This document shows positions 1 to 10,203 of a DNA stretch of 64,000 nucleotides, piece by piece. How positions within the stretch are numbered: position 1 is the first letter of the stretch; every line of letters begins with the position of its first letter. The position numbers were made by a program, and so were the translations under genes. The notes under the pieces are model-generated. The model saw nothing but the letters and a program-made list of their open reading frames with translations. It did not search any database and had not been told where the DNA came from. This DNA is from Entonaema liquescens (taxonomy: Eukaryota; Ascomycota; Sordariomycetes; Xylariales; Xylariaceae): NCBI GenBank assembly GCA_902805475.1, contig CADCSX010000010.1, forward strand, positions 1,054,001 to 1,118,000, written 5' to 3'.

Positions 1-1018
1 CATCTTCCATCTGATGGCGCACCATTCATTTTTGTCAACCCCGTTTGTACTGTGTCTCCAATGGGTAGGACAAGATGAGCCAGCCATCTTTACCTGAGTA
101 CTCAGATTGATTGTCTATTACCAGAACTATTACCAGAAATATTACCAGACCAGAGCACAAGATCTCACGTCGCGACTTAGCCCCCAATTATCCGATCAGG
201 CAATACTTTACGCAAGATCAAATTCTTCGCAGGATCACATAGCTTGCCTCGATTGAAAATGCTCATCTCGAAGCACAACACAATCCACCCAACAGCTGCA
301 GCATAAGCCTTGGTGGGTCGCAAATGGAGCCATTCCAAGTCCCCGGGGCTGCATGCCCCGTCTCAATCCTTTTCCCGGGATGATCCCATCATGCAGGTAG
401 CTTCTACTATGTACTACCCTTTTCTTCATGTTCCTCAGTCACAGCTCTCGCCTGTTCCTGTTAAGATAACAAGAAAAGTCGCCGTATCAGTATTCTATAT
501 TTCCATGGTACACCACCAACTTCTCTCCACGCTGTCGCTTATCTTACAGCTTGGCATTATCAGTTTTCCAAGTATGAAGTGCAATTCTTACATCCATAGA
601 AGTCTACTTACTTGCCTTGAAAAGAGGGGCATTGACAACGAAGCATTCTGATTCGCCTCACTTTGACCTTCTACCTTTTTTCCCATAACATTGAGACAAG
701 GCCAGTGGCGTAGTCTCGACCTCTATTTCTTATTAACACCCCTTTCCATTTTCTCCTTTACATTACTAATACGATTTGGACTATGGCACATAGGCAATCA
801 AAATACAATTCGACGAAATGAATTTATGGCAACTACTTTTATATTGGAGCCCCAGAGCCGAGCGGCATTTTTCTTCGAAAGAGATAACACCGCCTCACTC
901 TATTATAGTTATATCTATTTCCAAAATCTTGTCCAAATAGAAGTGGCATTTATGTAAAGCCCAAAGCTATAACCCATCCTCTCTTTATGAATTTAGTCAA
1001 GCCGGGATCCAGCCCAGC
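1..1018. other. Intergenic sequence, left edge
   Basis: No convincing gene is seen. The short open frames have neither domain signatures nor supported splice structure. The sequence is of mixed composition with some pyrimidine-rich stretches. The window edge may cut a neighbouring gene's flanking region. Confidence 0.5.
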
Positions 1019-1213
1019 CTAGTTGCCATGGCTCCTCGAGTTGAGTTGCACTTTTCGTCTGTCTTCTTGGACATGTGCGAAATTTACGGGCTTCAAGACT
1101 TGGTCGGCAGTGTCGCGGGTAATGGCATAAGAGCCAGCTCGTGTATCGCGTGCTGTCGGGATGACGCCACCCAAAGTTGCGGCTGCGAAGAGAATAATGC
1201 TGGCAAACTGCAT
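1019..1213 (-). CDS. Candidate small secreted protein, 64 aa
   Basis: An uninterrupted 64-codon frame. The first 20 or so residues form a typical secretion signal: a short polar start (MQF), a hydrophobic core (SIILFAAATLGG) and a small-residue region ending near PTA. The mature part is about 45 residues, hydrophilic, without cysteine, and has several Arg residues. The start codon has A at -3 (CAAAATG). The upstream minus strand is pyrimidine-rich like a fungal 5' leader, and a TATA-like element lies about 220 bp upstream. I do not recognise the family. It could be a stress-related or effector-like secreted peptide. No intron is needed. A chance open frame is possible, but the signal peptide makes a real gene more likely. 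Confidence 0.55.
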   Translation of the reverse strand: MQFASIILFAAATLGGVIPTARDTRAGSYAITRDTADQVLKPVNFAHVQEDRRKVQLNSRSHGN

Positions 1214-1434
1214 TTTGAATATTTGAATCGTTTATTGAAAAGGTTGTCTTGTGGTAAGTTGGTATACTGAAATGAAATGAGAAAGCCAAGTGGGCGTTGT
1301 GCCACGAAATGAATGTGTTGAAGACTTTGAAATCGTGATGTTCACGAAATGACTTGGGTGAGTTGATAGAAGACAAGAAAAGGAATACTTGGAAAAAGGC
1401 TACATCACTAGGCTCACCTAAGATCTAACGAGTT

Positions 1435-1443
1435 TTTTATATA
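1435..1443 (-). promoter_or_regulatory. TATA-like element upstream of the small secreted protein gene
   Basis: The minus strand reads TATATAAAA here, followed downstream by a CT-rich tract and then the ATG at 1213. Position and sequence fit a core promoter. No transcript evidence is available. The rest of 1214-1870 shows no other gene and would hold the leader and the 3' flank of the NLR gene. Confidence 0.35.
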
Positions 1444-1870
1444 TGAAATTGATTTATTGTTTCTTGGATCAGACACCGTCAATACAAGGTATTTGCGTTC
1501 TCTTTCATGCTTCGTCCAAACATAGCACAGCCGACATACCAAAAGGTATCATACGTCCCTATTCAACAAAAAGGCAGCACATGTCTTGCCTTTGAGCTTC
1601 GAATTACGTACAGCTTTCTCTCATTTTGCTCCACGCCAACCACAATGAACTATACAATCGTGCTAGTAGACCCTTTATCCGTTACCTTTAAGGTGGAATG
1701 AATGAACCCAAAATCCCAGCCAGAAACCGCGAGTGAGCCATTAGGTATCTTAACCATATGGAGAAACCCCTATTTTCTTTCAGATGTACATGCCAAACCC
1801 AAGAGACCCGTGAAAAGCATATAGATACGAAGATCTATGATCCCTTGCGAAAATCGACACGGCTCAATGT

Positions 1871-4646
1871 CTAATTAAAACCAGGAAATGCAAGCCGTCG
1901 CCATCGCTCTCCCAGAGAGAATATCTCTAGCGACAGTTCGTCTTGCAAAGCTCTCTTTCGCGCCGAATCCAAGAGCTCGCGAGGAACAGACTCTGCTCCC
2001 ACACCCGTCAACGCCAAAATGGAAGCGTAGTTCTGGAAGAACTGTACTCGAGACTTAGAGAAAGCTTGATATGGCGCAAATTTGTGGTTTTCGTTCGCTT
2101 TTCCCGCTTCCCACTACGAATCAAAGTCAGTAGCGCATTTCTTTGGACTTTAAGTTGGGGGAGTTTGGGAATGTTGAAACAACTTTCCGGTTGAGAGCAC
2201 GAACGAATAAGACGAATGAAATGAGAGAAGAAAAGGAGGATCTGAAACATACGCCTTTTGTAGCGTTCCATAGTAAGTGTGGAAACTTCCCCTTGTAGTT
2301 AATGATCATGGCGCTCTCGACCCAGCGCAGACAAGCCGGTGTCGAAATGAACTCGATCAGCTTTTGCAGCAAAGCCTCTGCCTCCGACGCCTCTTGGCTA
2401 TCTTGAATATCGGGAAACTCGACCAGATGGAGCGCGTTCCAAAGCCCATACGCCATTTCGAAGTACCTCATCAACGAGCGCGTAGGCCTCCCCTCGTTCC
2501 ATCGTAGGTTCAGAAGCAGCTCTTCCGACTGCGTGCACTCTGTAAAATACCAGATCGCAACGGCAGCACGGTGCAGGTGCCGAAGACGTCGCGGGCGTAA
2601 TGTAAGCGGCAACTGCGCGAATGGTAAATCGTTACTTTCGCTCAAATACTGGGCCGCTGTGTAGTGGATGAAGTCAAGCTCGTATGCATGCGAGTCTGTC
2701 GAGTTTGTCGTTTCGTCGTTGAAGACCTCGATAAGAGGACCAGAAACCCGACTAGCTTGTGCGGCTGGGTCATGGACTTCCTCTCCGTTGTTCGCGTACT
2801 GGAATATTAATTCCAACATCCCATATCCAATCCGGTCATCCCGCAAGACAAGATATCCCGGAAGGTAATCTGCGGTATCAACCCACAAGTGAAGCTGCTG
2901 TGCTAGCTTCAATTCGATGTCGTTGTAGTTGGCCTCGGTGGTCCTGATTATCTGCGTGTACAACTCGGTAAAGCCTCTCGGGAGGACACTTAGCTGCTTC
3001 TGGATTTGGCCAATCGAAGGAAGCCTGTCAATATCATCCATCATTAGTCGAGCGTAAAGCCAAAGTCCCTTCGTAGCTGATGTGACGTAATCGGCGACCA
3101 TCGTCCCGACTTTTGTGTCGCGGATGATAGGATTCTTCTGAACCCGGGAGAGAATGTACGAGTTCACGCTCGCGTTCTCGAAGTTCCCCATTTTAAGAAT
3201 CGACCAAGATATATTGAATGTTATCGAGAAAGACGGCGAAGGGCGTGACGTAAGAAGTATCCGGAGCTGCGGTCTGTCGCTACTCTCTTGAGAGGTAGTA
3301 ATCCATTGCGTAACCTCTGTCCTATTTGAAGATTCATCGAGAGCGTCAAGAACCACGAAGATGTTATTGGTTTTTGAATGTTGAAGTGCAGCTGATAAAG
3401 CTCCCTGTACCTTAGTTAAAGAGTCGGCTACCACTCGGCCACTTTCTCTATAAAATGGCTCGATAAGGTCGTAAAGATGCTCCTCTAGCCGAAGTAGTTG
3501 AGCCAGAAGTGTTCGAAGACAGTGCAATAATGCGCGCTTTTCTACGTCGTTAGCTTTGAAGAAGAAATATAGTACTTCGAATCCTTCCTTCTTTAGCTGG
3601 TCTATGATGAAGGCTGTCGCCGTGGTCTTCCCACTCCCAGGCAGCCCCTGGATCGCAAGAACCGGATGTTTCTTCGCATCGTCGTCTATAGAAATAAACG
3701 ATTGGAATTGTTGAGAGGCTAATAGCCCGTCGCATGACTGGGGTATGTAATCATCCAGGTGTTTCTGGAAGTCGTCATCGACGGTCGATGGAGATAGCCA
3801 TCTTTGAATATTTCCCCTTTCGTGTGCTACGGCAGCTTAGAAGGCAAGACTCACGTCAATGCGTTTTCGGATAAGGACCATACCTCTTCTTTCTGCTTTC
3901 GCATTCTCCGCCTCCCGCTGCGTTTCTTCTATATGCGCGGCGTGAGCTGCCCAGTCTACATTTTGCGCGTGGAGTTGGATCTTTTCAGCAACATCACGAA
4001 AGTCCTTGTCGAAGGAGACGAAGAAAGTCCCTAGCTACGTCTTAGGTAAGATGTAATAAACAGTTGCCGACAAAACCTACGGAATGATGACGCCGAGTAG
4101 AATCTCGTAACTCGGACGCAGAAGTCGATGTAGTCACAGTAGAGCGCCCCTATTGCGTCTTGAACAAGCTTGTTCTTCTCAAACATCTCCTCATACTTGG
4201 AGAATCTCTGGAGCGAGCTGATGATTCTATGGATGATCATAGCAATGCTCTCCAGCGTGTGAAAATGGTCCGCGGAGAGCTTTGAGCACCACGGGCATGA
4301 TTAGCAGCTCCTAGATACTTGGTGTCTGGGCGGGAACGCCGCTCACCGTTATGACGATCCTGAGGGGGCCCCATATAGGGGATGCGATGCCCGCGTTGAC
4401 CTGAACGATGACATCGACGGCACTCTCGAATCGTTTAAGTGGCTCGATCGCAGGTCTCATAAGTTCCAAGATCCGGGCCAATTTGCTCTTACGGCGCTGA
4501 GTCGCTAGGAGAACGGCCATGCAGTCATCCGGACTCGCTGGCACTTGGAAGGCCGCCCGTTCGTTGGGCCCAAGACTCGAGAGAAAAGATTGCACCGCAT
4601 CTTGCCATGTGGTCGAGGATTTTCCAGCAGAGACATGTAATGCCAT
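1871..4646 (-). CDS. NACHT-domain NLR (STAND NTPase), DUF7708-type N-terminus
   Basis: Five exons join in phase: 4646-4347, 4279-4081, 4030-3884, 3826-2253 and 2113-1871, giving 820 aa. The first 215 residues resemble the DUF7708 region that precedes NACHT in many fungal NLRs (PIWGPLRIVIT, then FDKDFRDVAEKI). The NACHT part has a Walker A motif GLPGSGKTT near residues 276-284 and a Walker B motif IFVVLDALDES. A helical region follows (SVLPRGFTELYTQII, ELDFIHYTAAQYLSE). No ankyrin, WD40 or TPR repeats follow; the last exon adds 80 residues, so the sensor region is missing or unrecognised. Such proteins are ATP-driven switches in fungal non-self recognition and cell death. The second exon uses an AAG acceptor, because a stop codon excludes the upstream site. 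The gene is divergent from the HET gene 1.6 kb away. Confidence 0.85.
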
Positions 4647-6275
4647 GAGGTATGAGAAATTCTGCTGGGATAGAAGGGTGAATGGTATATAACAGGTACG
4701 GGATGATTCACTATCTCCGACTCGGCCCCATTCCTACGGTGAGATTCAAAGCTGTTTTGGGCATCAACTCCTCCTTAATAGGGATGGCGATTGTGGGAAG
4801 TCTCTTTCAAGAACGGTTCATCGTAGCCAGAATATGGCTAATGATCTTCAATTGAGGTTGTCTTGAGAAATCAAAATAGATATCAATTGAAGAAACTGAA
4901 TAATCATGTCCCATTAAGAGACCAACCGATGGATTGGGCATGCAGGAGGGATCCGATCACGTGACTAACATGTTCGTTTCAGGGGCGAAGTACCAGTCTT
5001 CTATAAATTATGTCTTCTATAAATTATGTCTTCTATAAATTATTGAGGATTTTATGTTCGTGTTAGTGGTTGCACTAAGCCGATTATTCTGAGATAGAGT
5101 AGGAACAGCTCGTTGTCGGCGAATACTGATGGACACTGGGCATCAATATTATCTGTTATCTCTCGCTCTACGATGGGACCCTAGCAAATGCTGTATTTTA
5201 ACTAGTAGACTTATACCTTCTTGAGTTAAAGGTCTTTTAGATGTCGTAGGATAAGGTACCTATCTAATCATGGGTGGAATAATGTTGATTGAGTAAGAAT
5301 CCCTGTCTCCACTTCTATCTCATAGAATACCTAGGTACTTAGATATACCTTCTCTTACTGCCATAACGTCATAGCATGAGATTGCTGGATCTTTCTTCCA
5401 TTTGAGAACCAGGAAAGTGTCAAATTATATTAAAAATCAAATGCTAAAGTTGCCGATGGTTGACCCAGAATATTCCAGGGTCAAAGCCAAGCTTTATACC
5501 GACCTGGTTCAATCATCCTTCCGCATTCCAAAGATAGTTCCGCATCGTTGTTTGAATCTTGTGGCTTGGATTTGCGGCTGATGCAAGGCTTTAAAAGTCG
5601 CTTGGTTCTAGTTCTATGTGTGGATTTCTATTTATATCGTGGTACAGATTCTGTAACGATTCAACATTAATAATCTTGATTTAGGTTCAAGCTTATTCCA
5701 TCACTAATAAAATACTTTAGTTTCGAGTTTTAGGAAATAGTATTACTCTATCATTTCTCGTCCTATTTTTCAAGATCAATCCTATTTTTCGACATCGAAA
5801 ATTAATCCTCCATCCATCCTATTTTTCTTAGTTCGTGACCGGCGAAGGGTAGGGATGTGTAAGAGAAGGCTGCTATCCATGCAGCCGTACAGGTGATTAC
5901 CCAGCAGCCTGGGCATATGAAAAGGGACATATATAGGCCATATAGGCTGGTCAGACCCACGTAAGATTAGACGGCTACTCCGCCAATGGGAGCCAAGCCT
6001 TCTATTCGTAGCGTCACTGGGAGGCGCTGTGCTACCAATCTGGCGGACAATTGCTAATCTCCATGTCCCTGTACACAAGCGAAGCGATGGCCTTTCGCAC
6101 ACTCTAGCGGCGGAGGGCGGAGGGGGTGGTATTCAGCTCCGCGCTATATATACTACCATAGATAGATCACTATCTCCTCCGTGGCTTTTATAATCTAGAC
6201 CCCCCCTAGTTGGCTCGAGATTAGTATGCTCGCTTTACAAATAGATATATATCGGCCACTCAAGCCATAGTTGAT
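4647..6275. other. Shared upstream region between the NLR and HET genes
   Basis: This 1.6 kb interval separates two divergently transcribed genes and probably holds both promoters. It contains a perfect tandem repeat (4996-5043) and one ACCTAGGT palindrome at 5329-5336. The segment 4860-5780 is AT-rich. A 106-codon minus-strand frame at 5782-6102 has no recognisable feature and I do not call it a gene. Confidence 0.5.
4996..5043. repeat. Tandem repeat, three copies of a 16-bp unit
   Basis: Three identical copies of GTCTTCTATAAATTAT run head to tail. Each unit contains a TATAAAT-like string, so the array triples a TATA-like element between the two divergent genes. Whether it acts as a promoter is not known. 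Confidence 0.85.
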
Positions 6276-7641
6276 ATGCGTCTTTTAAACACCGATACAT
6301 TTGAGCTCCACTCCGACGATCAATCGGCATTCTTACAAGATGGTTATGCAGTCCTGTCACACCGCTGGGTTGGAAAGGAAATTACTGTTGGACAGCTTCC
6401 GAGCATCATCCCTCAGCTTAAGGCTGTCGGAAGGCCGACTTCACCACAGATAGACAAGATTCGGGGGGCATGTCTGACTGCCCGTAGCCAAGGGATCAAA
6501 TGGATGTGGATTGATTCGTGCTGTATCGACAAGTCAAGCACGGTTGAAGAGGCGGAATCGATTAACTCTATGTTCAAATGGTACCGCGATGCGAAGGTGT
6601 GCATCACGTATTTGTACGATGTAGTAAAGGATCCTACGATATACGCTGCTGCTGATGTCCGAGTTTTCAAGAGCACCAGCAGAGATGGACCGTCTGAAGT
6701 ATGTATACCTATGCATAGCCCTCGGTCTGTTACCTACGAAGACAAACATCTACTAACACTCGCTATAGTGGTTTTTTCGGGGGTGGACGCTGCAAGAAAT
6801 TCTAGCACCTCGCCAGCAGTGGTTCTACGATACTAATTGGAATTACCTTGGATCTAAGGAGAATCTGGTCTATCCACTTGAACAGATCACAGGGATAGAA
6901 CAAGCATATTTAACGAATAGGAAGCACTTCGGAGAAGCTTGCATTGCTACGAAGATGAGCTGGATGGCAAAGCGCACAACTACCCGTGTTGAAGATATTG
7001 CATACAGTATGCTAGGTATTTTCAACATTAACATGGCACCACAGTATGGCGAAGGGATAAGAGCTTTTGCACGCTTGCAACAAATCCTTCTATCCACTTC
7101 AACTGATGAGTCCCTGCTGGCTTGGAGGATGCCAACACTCGGCGCCGGCGAACAATATAACTTCAACTTAAAAGACTGGGAATCAGATGAATGGGGTCTT
7201 TTAGCCCCTTCCCCCGAATGGTTTAGAGATTCTGGTCACATCACCACTGTGGGCCACTCGCCGGCTTCAAAGGAGAGCCGTTTCTCCCAGGTGCCGGGTG
7301 GAATACGAGCACCGGTAGTCCTTACCTCTGAGATGACAACAGGGGAGGGAGTGGCCGTTGTATCCATAACAATCGCTACGTGTTTTGTAGGGTTAGCCCC
7401 CGCTTTGATGTACGTCAAAAGTCGAAGCAAGAAGAGGATAACGACGGGCTTGGTTTTCGCTCTAAATTGCTGGGAACCGAGCGAGTCGGGCAAGATGGAA
7501 CAGGTCAAGATATACGTACGGCCGTTATCGAAAACACAGTTCAAGAGAGTCCGCTGTACGGAATTCGCGCGCGGTAGCGAGTTTCCGACATCTAAGACTC
7601 TTGGAACCATATTACAACCAGAATTCGGATATATAAGCTAA
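6276..7641 (+). CDS. HET-domain (heterokaryon incompatibility) protein
   Basis: Two exons, 6276-6698 and 6769-7641, give 431 aa. The 70-nt intron has a GTATGT donor and a perfect TACTAAC branch point. The HET signature is complete: YAVLSHRW near residue 28, WMWIDSCCID near residue 75, and WFFRGWTLQEILAP just after the intron. The downstream block MSWMAKRTTTRVEDIAYSML, followed by APQYGEG, is typical of the HET/DUF8212 type. The C-terminal third has one hydrophobic stretch (VAVVSITIATCFVGLAPALM) that could be buried or membrane-associated. HET proteins trigger programmed cell death on incompatible fusion. The gene lies head-to-head with the NLR gene, and a 5S rRNA gene follows 187 bp after its stop. 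Confidence 0.88.
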
Positions 7642-7796
7642 TACCAACTACTCAATGATAATGATGGCGTCTACGGGCAGGTGTATAATTAGAAGCAGCT
7701 TGTATTCTATGGAATGGGAAGTAATGAGAGTAATTGGCCTTCCGTTGGCGGACGGTAGATGCTACACGACGATGTTGTTCGGCCACAACACACGGA

Positions 7797-7803
7797 TATA
7801 TAA
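7797..7803 (+). promoter_or_regulatory. TATA element of the 5S rRNA gene
   Basis: TATATAA lies at -31 to -25 relative to the 5S start. Neurospora 5S genes are known to need a TATA-like element at about this distance, so position and sequence both fit. Confidence 0.6.
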
Positions 7804-7827
7804 GTAAAAAATACAACTACAATCATC

Positions 7828-7946
7828 ACATACGACCATAGGATCTGGAGAACTCGGGATCCCGTCCGCTCTCCCTTAGATAAACCAGATACCGCCGGAT
7901 CAGTAGTCGGGTCGGTGACGACCGGCGAATACCCGGTGTTGTATGT
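7828..7946 (+). rRNA. 5S ribosomal RNA, dispersed single gene
   Basis: A 119-nt sequence begins ACATACGACCATA and ends TTGTATGT, so the two ends pair as the terminal helix. It contains the conserved 5S segments AACTCGGGATCCCGTCCGCT and CTCCCTTAGATAAACCAG. Loop and helix IV/V segments (GGGTCGGTGACGACCGG, ACCCGGTG) are present in order. It resembles Neurospora-type 5S, where genes are scattered rather than arrayed. Some positions differ from the common Neurospora form as I remember it, so it could be a minor isotype. A T-run follows directly. Confidence 0.9.
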
Positions 7947-7950
7947 TTTT
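7946..7950 (+). terminator. Pol III terminator of 5S rRNA
   Basis: A run of five T directly at the end of the 5S sequence, the standard RNA polymerase III stop signal. The following 290 bp to the SKP1-like gene hold only a (TTA)n microsatellite near 8099-8118. Confidence 0.7.
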
Positions 7951-8242
7951 GGTGTTTCTTTTTGTTGGACCTTATAAGATCCGAGATGCACAACATTTAC
8001 AAACAGACGAAGCAAAGAAAAGGAGAAACTAGATGGGGGGATAATTAACATATCGCATTCATAATAAATCAAATAAATTATGAACCGAAGTCCTTTTTTA
8101 TTATTATTATTATTATTAGTGTGCTATTTTAGATAGTTACTCAGGGGCCAAAGTAGGGGCTATTACGCCGGAGACATTGACTAACCCATCTTCGCGAGTC
8201 AGCAATTCAATCCGAACTTATTAAAGATCCAGCTGTTAGGAA

Positions 8243-9001
8243 CTAATTAGCCCAAGAATGGTCCTGGAGAAGTTGTGCCTCTTCCTCGGCCGTAAAGTCA
8301 TTCTGGACATTGAAATAGTTGCGCATCTCGTGAGTCGTCATGTTGCCGACAGCCTGGGCGATCGTCCTAGCGCACAGCTCGAAGAGGTCGGCGATGTCGA
8401 AGAAATTCGCCGCCGTGATCAGGTTGAACAGCTGGTCCTTGGTCAGCTGCGAGATGAACTCCTCGCCCCAACCCTCGGGCACGGTAGGCGGCTGGTCGAC
8501 CACTGGCCTCTCCATGATACGCCAGGGCTCGTCTATAAATTCCTCACCATCAGCAGCAACAAATTCAGGGGAACCAGGCGAATCACCGCTTGCAAACTGG
8601 CCCTCCGGCTCCGACATGTCCTCCTCTGAGCTGAGGTCCAACGGGTACTCGCCCGACTGACCGGCCTCGGCGGCGCGCTGCTCGGCGCGCTCGAACTTCT
8701 CGCGGGCCGCGTTGTACCTCGCGCGCTCCTCCTCGAGACGGGCCTGCAGGGCGAGATTCGCGGCCTCCTCCCTAGCCAGGTCCTCGGCGATCTTGATGAC
8801 CATGGCGTCGCACCAGGAGACGACGAGCCGCAGGGTGGCTGCGTCGACCACGGTGATGGGCACCTCGGTGATGCCGCTCTCGTCCACGTCCTCGAGCATG
8901 TCCCGCAGGATCTGCGACTGCTGCGCCGACTTGTACGAGATCTCGACGAGCTCGCCGTCGCTGGAGCGCAGTTGGAGGACGTTGGGGTCGCCGGGCGCCA
9001 T
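8243..9001 (-). CDS. SKP1-like protein with a large internal insertion
   Basis: A single exon of 252 aa, started at the Met of MAPGDPNVLQLRSSDGE; an upstream in-frame Met exists but would add 52 unrelated residues. Residues 1-70 match the SKP1 POZ fold (LQLRSSDGELVEIS, SGITEVPI, then LRLVVSWCD). Residues 176-252 match the SKP1 C-terminal helices that bind F-box proteins (FNLITAANFFDIADLFELCA, then MRNYFNVQNDFTAEEEAQL). Between them lie about 100 extra residues: a charged helical stretch (71-112), then an acidic segment rich in Glu, Asp, Ser and Pro. Ordinary SKP1 is about 160-170 aa and ends in QWxxE-type residues; this one ends DHSWAN. It is likely a diverged paralogue and may act as an alternative adaptor of an SCF ubiquitin ligase. 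Confidence 0.8.
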   Translation of the reverse strand: MAPGDPNVLQLRSSDGELVEISYKSAQQSQILRDMLEDVDESGITEVPITVVDAATLRLVVSWCDAMVIKIAEDLAREEAANLALQARLEEERARYNAAREKFERAEQRAAEAGQSGEYPLDLSSEEDMSEPEGQFASGDSPGSPEFVAADGEEFIDEPWRIMERPVVDQPPTVPEGWGEEFISQLTKDQLFNLITAANFFDIADLFELCARTIAQAVGNMTTHEMRNYFNVQNDFTAEEEAQLLQDHSWAN

Positions 9002-9554
9002 GTTGAGTGGATTTGTTTCGATGCTAAGTATTAAAAGTAGACTGTTTTGATAATATTCTAGAAGAACTTCTTGTGCTGGTCTGGATATTAAAACTACGGG
9101 AGTGAAGGCTTGTGCTGTGCGATGAGGAATTCGAGAAAAGACACGAGCGAGAGGCAATGATTATATATTGTAGCCCATCAACACGATGTCTTACAAGCCT
9201 GATTACAATTAATTATTCCAAGAACGTAGGCATTGTATTAGAATTAGACAGACGAATCTGCGCCCAAACAACATCGTAACGTCGCAGCATCGTTGACTTG
9301 ATACCATTGCTTTGTATCTATAATTCTAATAGTTCACAACTATAATCAGAGACATTGTTCGAAGATATGGAGCATGACCAGGAGAAAGGATGAACTTCTC
9401 GGCCGGTCCAATACAATGGGATTGAGAATTATAACACTTATTATGGCAAATTCCTTTGTCTTTTCTAATAGAGCGCTCGATTTCAACATCTTCTGCCGTA
9501 CCACATCATCCAAAGCCACATATCACTGCAAAAAAAGCTGTAAATACACCAACA
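9002..9554. other. Intergenic region upstream of the SKP1-like gene
   Basis: Probably the promoter and 5' leader of the SKP1-like gene on the minus strand. No other gene is seen. It ends at the start of the small charged-repeat ORF, so the two would be divergently arranged. Confidence 0.4.
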
Positions 9555-9827
9555 ATGGAACCAAACAAGCCTAGTAAATCTTTATTCTCCCGACTGCTAG
9601 GTACCACCGAGCATCCAGAGCCAAAGAAGGAGGGTAAATCGAAAGATAAGTCTGAAGACAGATCTGGAGATAGATCTGAAGATAAATCTAAGGACGAGCC
9701 TAAGGATGACCTTAAAGGCGAACATAAGGGTGAGCCAAAGGACGAGCCGAGAGATAATCCTGAATATGCACCAAAATTTAATACGCCGGGGATAGGTAGT
9801 AGAACTACCAACAACCTGGCTCCGTAG
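9555..9827 (+). CDS. Small ORF with charged tetrapeptide repeats, hypothetical
   Basis: A 90-aa frame starting MEPNKPSKSLFSRLLG, with a good start context (AACAATGG). The middle third is built from four-residue units of the type D-K/R-S-E/G, becoming D/G-E-P/H-K (for example DKSEDRSGDRSEDKSK), encoded by a degenerate 12-nt DNA repeat. The remainder is polar with no membrane segment or known domain. An in-frame Met at 9456 would lengthen it. The repeat could be a low-complexity stretch of a real small protein or a chance product of the 12-nt repeat. Function unknown. Confidence 0.35.
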   Translation: MEPNKPSKSLFSRLLGTTEHPEPKKEGKSKDKSEDRSGDRSEDKSKDEPKDDLKGEHKGEPKDEPRDNPEYAPKFNTPGIGSRTTNNLAP

Positions 9828-10203
9828 AGCTCACATTTTAGGTGTAATAAGCCCTGTTCTCTGGAACTAATTCGTATGACACTGCAACTTAACTATAGCC
9901 CTTAATAAAATAAAAATTCGCTAATTCTTACTATCTCTTAATACCCCCCTCGCTCTTACATATGTACAAGTAGATCCTAGTGATGACGGGTTTCGTAGTT
10001 CGGTCCGGACCCCTATGTACCGACTCGTCATGTGTTCTGAGGAGACAAAAGCTCTCGTGAGCCGTCTTCGTAAACTTTCTCTGCGGGGACCTGTTATCAT
10101 GTTAGCGTAGTTTATATACGAATATTCGAATGACCCTTAGAGAAGTGATCATGGATAAGGGGAAACGGAGCTATCCTCATATTGAGAGTAAAGAATAGGT
10201 AGC

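Noticed and set aside
5782..6102. 106-codon minus-strand open frame upstream of the HET gene
   Set aside because: Arg/Ser-rich composition without domains, no splice support, and it overlaps the probable HET promoter.
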